From the NCBI GenBank assembly GCA_018350325.1, contig JAEVLN010000012.1, positions 2,129,991 through 2,193,990 on the forward strand: DNA of 64,000 nucleotides. The letters run 5' to 3'. The notes beneath the pieces were generated by a model. That model was not told where the DNA came from and ran no database searches. It saw nothing but the letters and a program-made list of their open reading frames with translations. This document shows, piece by piece, positions 61,504-64,000 of the stretch. The position numbers and the translations under genes are program-made. Each line of letters opens with the position of its first letter. Within the stretch, counting starts at the first letter, position 1. This stretch comes from Globodera rostochiensis (taxonomy: Eukaryota; Nematoda; Chromadorea; Rhabditida; Heteroderidae).

Positions 61504-63508
61504 ATGGAAGTCTCCGGATTCCCGCATCAAGTTGGTGGACATTTTGTAAGTGCACTTTTTTAAGACAAGAACAAATTCTCTATTTTTTTTTGTTCTTTTT
61601 AGGGTCTTCTTTCTATATCAGGCCATGTTTGCAAACCTTACAATCACCGGGAGTTTGAGTTTTATTCACAAATGGATGCGCGACTGTCAACATTCACAGC
61701 AAAACTCTGCAGTAAGCAATTTCCAGATTTGAATATAAGATTAAGTCCATTTTGTTGTTTAAGAGATCGGTAAGACAACGAAAACAGATTTTATGGTTTC
61801 GGTATCTGACAATTTTATAAGAAAAATGAGGCTGGGCCTATTTCATGCTCGTACTCAGGCCCGTAAATACGTTAATAGAGGACCGATGTGGAAATTTTTT
61901 TTTTGTTGAAGATTTTAACGACAAAAAATATGAGTTTTGCAAAACAAAAGGGTCCCCCTTTTGGTTTTTAAAAAACATTTCGTAGGGGGAATGCTCTCCC
62001 CTTGTCCCTTGGCTACGGGCCTGCTCGTACTAAAAAAAGATAATAAGTGTAACACCACGCGGCTCTTGAATAGGTTTTAACTTTAACCCAAACTCTTTAC
62101 TATTAAATAACATTTAGGTAAAATCAAAGTGCAATGTTTGAATCAAAATGTTGAAGACGGTACGCTATTGATGAGCACAGAGCAAACTATCAATTGCCAT
62201 CGACAGTCGACAGAAAATGCGTCCGATGAGCCAATTGTTTGCTCTTCAACGCCAACTATTTTTGCCGCTCCCTTAACAAAAGCGAATGGCAGAAAGAAAT
62301 ATTCAATGACATTTCGCGTAAAGAGCGGCCGAGTGGAGGCGGAAAAGTCGTTGACCGCAAATCATTGGGCCGGACAGTGTCAGAGCAAAGTTTGAACTTT
62401 TAAAAAAGCAGCGATAAATTACACTTGAACAGCTTCAGATTGTGCAAAAATTGTTGAAGGGTCACGACAGAAGCTTCATCATCCTGGAGGACCTGGTGAG
62501 CAAGTACAGTCGGCCCTGCGTGATTGACCTGAAAATGGGTGCGTCCTACTATATTTTTCTTTTCCAGTTAATTTGTAAGTTGCTTCTGACCATTTTGGTT
62601 TCAGGCACCCGACAATACGGCGATGACGCAAGTGCCCAAAAACGGTTAACGCAAACCCAAAAATGCCGCCAATCGACGAGTTCAAAAATTGGCGTACGAT
62701 TGGTCGGCATGCAATTGTTTGACAGAGATGCGGGGGAATATGTGTAAGTTGTAGATGGTCCACACTTTAGGAATGCCCTTTTTAAGTTTTGTGAATAAAT
62801 ACGAGGGACGACGCATGGACGGGACGCAGTTTCACAACTCGCTTCTTCACTTCTTCAAGGTCGCCGGCAAATCGAGAACGAGGCGACTTATCGAGGCTTG
62901 TCAAACCAATAAATAATTCTCAATGACGTCATTATTTGCAGGAATTGCTGAGATTGCGCAAAGTCCTGCTTAAGGCGGAAGGGTTCCGCTTCTTCTCCAG
63001 CTCGTTGCTGATCGGCTTTGATGGTGAGCACAAAAACAAACTTGACGAGGAGGACATCGCTGTCAAAATGATCGATTTCGCGCATTCTACCTTCAACGGC
63101 TTCCTTGATGATCAGCCTTACTCGGGCACCGACGAGGGCTATTTGCTCGGCATGGACAGCTTGTTGAGAATATTAACCATTTTCCAAAAAAATCGATTGG
63201 TCACTCCCATGGGAGGCGTCAAGCAAGGCATTCAGTTGGCTATTGGGGAGAAGAAGCGGTGCGGCATGAAGCGAAAGTACAGTGATGAGGACGAGGAATC
63301 ACGATCGAGCATATCGTCCAGTATGTACACGTCGGACTCGTGTACGGGGGAAGAGACAGAAGACGGTGGCGGAAGTGCCACCCCTGAAACTGCGAGAACC
63401 AACGACGACGTTGCGAGCAACTTCAACAACATTCCATTGCTGAAGATGAACCGGTGCGAGTGTGAGGAAGGCGATGAGGACACGGAAACGCTAGTCGCAA
63501 TTGCATAA
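61504..63508 (+). CDS. Inositol hexakisphosphate kinase (IP6K, IPK family)
   Basis: Phosphorylates InsP6 to diphosphoinositol InsP7. Exon 1 is [14 protein letters not shown] (61504), exon 2 [21 protein letters not shown] spacer exon ends [10 protein letters not shown]. The core has [19 protein letters not shown] and the inositol-binding PxxxDxKxG motif PCVIDLKMG. Next are [33 protein letters not shown], the SSLL motif [12 protein letters not shown], and [17 protein letters not shown] (Asp of the IDF metal site). The tail after [17 protein letters not shown] is Ser/Glu-rich and longer than needed for catalysis. Stop at 63508. A hAT-like MITE sits in the intron before the spacer exon. All motifs separating IP6K from IPMK/IP3K look present. 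Confidence 0.93.
61848..62031. mobile_element. hAT-like MITE in an IP6K intron
   Basis: Element 61856-62023 with inverted ends CAGGCCCGTA and TACGGGCCTG, flanked by a perfect 8-bp duplication CTCGTACT (61848-61855 and 62024-62031). Ends are near-identical to those of the element at 16539-16755, so both belong to one family. No coding capacity. Confidence 0.88.
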
Positions 63509-64000
63509 GACATACCAACTATTGATATATGTTATTTGCGGATCATTCATAATCGAGTCACAATATTTTTATTTTAAATTTATTTTTTGGATTTTATAGA
63601 TCTGTAATGCTTTTGTATATGTATTTGCTGTATAAAAGTTTGATGGATGGCTTTCTTAGGTAATTAATGAACGCTGAACAATTGAAGATTTCCAATTACA
63701 TTGCTAATTTTCTTTGATCATTAAGTCCTCGAACGCACATTTTTTTTACCATGGTGCCAAAAATTTTTGTAAAAAGTAAGGGTTGACGGAACATCAGAAT
63801 TGGCAAATGTTTGTTTGGGAATGAAAAGTTTTAAATTGTACTTTTCCTTTTAATGACACTTATAGTTAAATTTTCGATCAATTTTAAACGGAATTTTGTT
63901 GCTTTTTTGTTAGCGCCGTACACTTTCCAAATTTATTTGAGGTAAACGGAAAAATCTTTCCCAAAATTCGATTTGAAATCAATTTGGGTCGACGACAATG
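63509..64000. other. 3' flank of IP6K, nothing recognised
   Basis: AT-rich to the window end. No ORF, RNA or repeat identified. Confidence 0.5.

Overview
The window is eukaryotic nuclear DNA, almost certainly from a nematode. Genes are compact and broken by many short GT..AG introns. Several products match nematode-typical families: an EGO-1/RRF-1-type RNA-dependent RNA polymerase, RAE1/NPP-17, and an NCS calcium sensor. Four genes that I recall lying together on Caenorhabditis elegans cosmid F10G8 (npp-17, ncs-2, nubp-1, ercc-1) are also neighbours here. Base composition and the mass of G/C homopolymer tracts do not look like Caenorhabditis; a clade IV (tylenchid-like) nematode is my guess, with low certainty.

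Left third (1-26.6 kb). On the minus strand lie an Sp-family zinc-finger transcription factor, the Obg-like ATPase OLA1 and SmB. SmB and OLA1 are 191 bp apart and look like an operon. A repeat-filled gap follows, with two copies of a palindromic CCCAAAA family. Then come a plus-strand SNX1/2 sorting nexin, a minus-strand GH47 Golgi mannosidase, plus-strand NDUFB7 followed closely by an acidic-tailed protein (possibly PELP1/Rix1-like), mitochondrial ClpX, and a PTPN1/2-type tyrosine phosphatase 123 bp upstream of RAE1.

Middle (26.6-45 kb). This part is gene-poor and dominated by long poly-G and poly-C runs. Embedded in it are a neuronal calcium sensor (minus), a small heat-shock protein (minus), a tight plus-strand trio (ERCC1, NUBP1 and an unrecognised C2H2 protein), and a protein with two probable Ras-association domains. 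ERCC1 appears to lack its C-terminal helix-hairpin-helix domain.

Right third (45-64 kb). A divergent histone H3 that looks like CENP-A (minus) lies head-to-head with the RdRP (plus), about 0.6 kb apart. After these come UBR7, an intron-containing elongator tRNA-Met, the rRNA-processing nuclease FCF1, a syntrophin (minus, tail-to-tail with FCF1) and an inositol hexakisphosphate kinase.

Mobile DNA is mostly short non-autonomous inverted-repeat elements. Two hAT-like MITEs have perfect 8-bp target duplications, one inside an intron of the PELP1-like gene and one inside an IP6K intron. A 0.26-kb foldback element lies at 18.3 kb and a 135-bp one at 42.3 kb. Splice models were built by hand from protein-family conservation, so outer coordinates are given as start-codon-to-stop spans that include introns.
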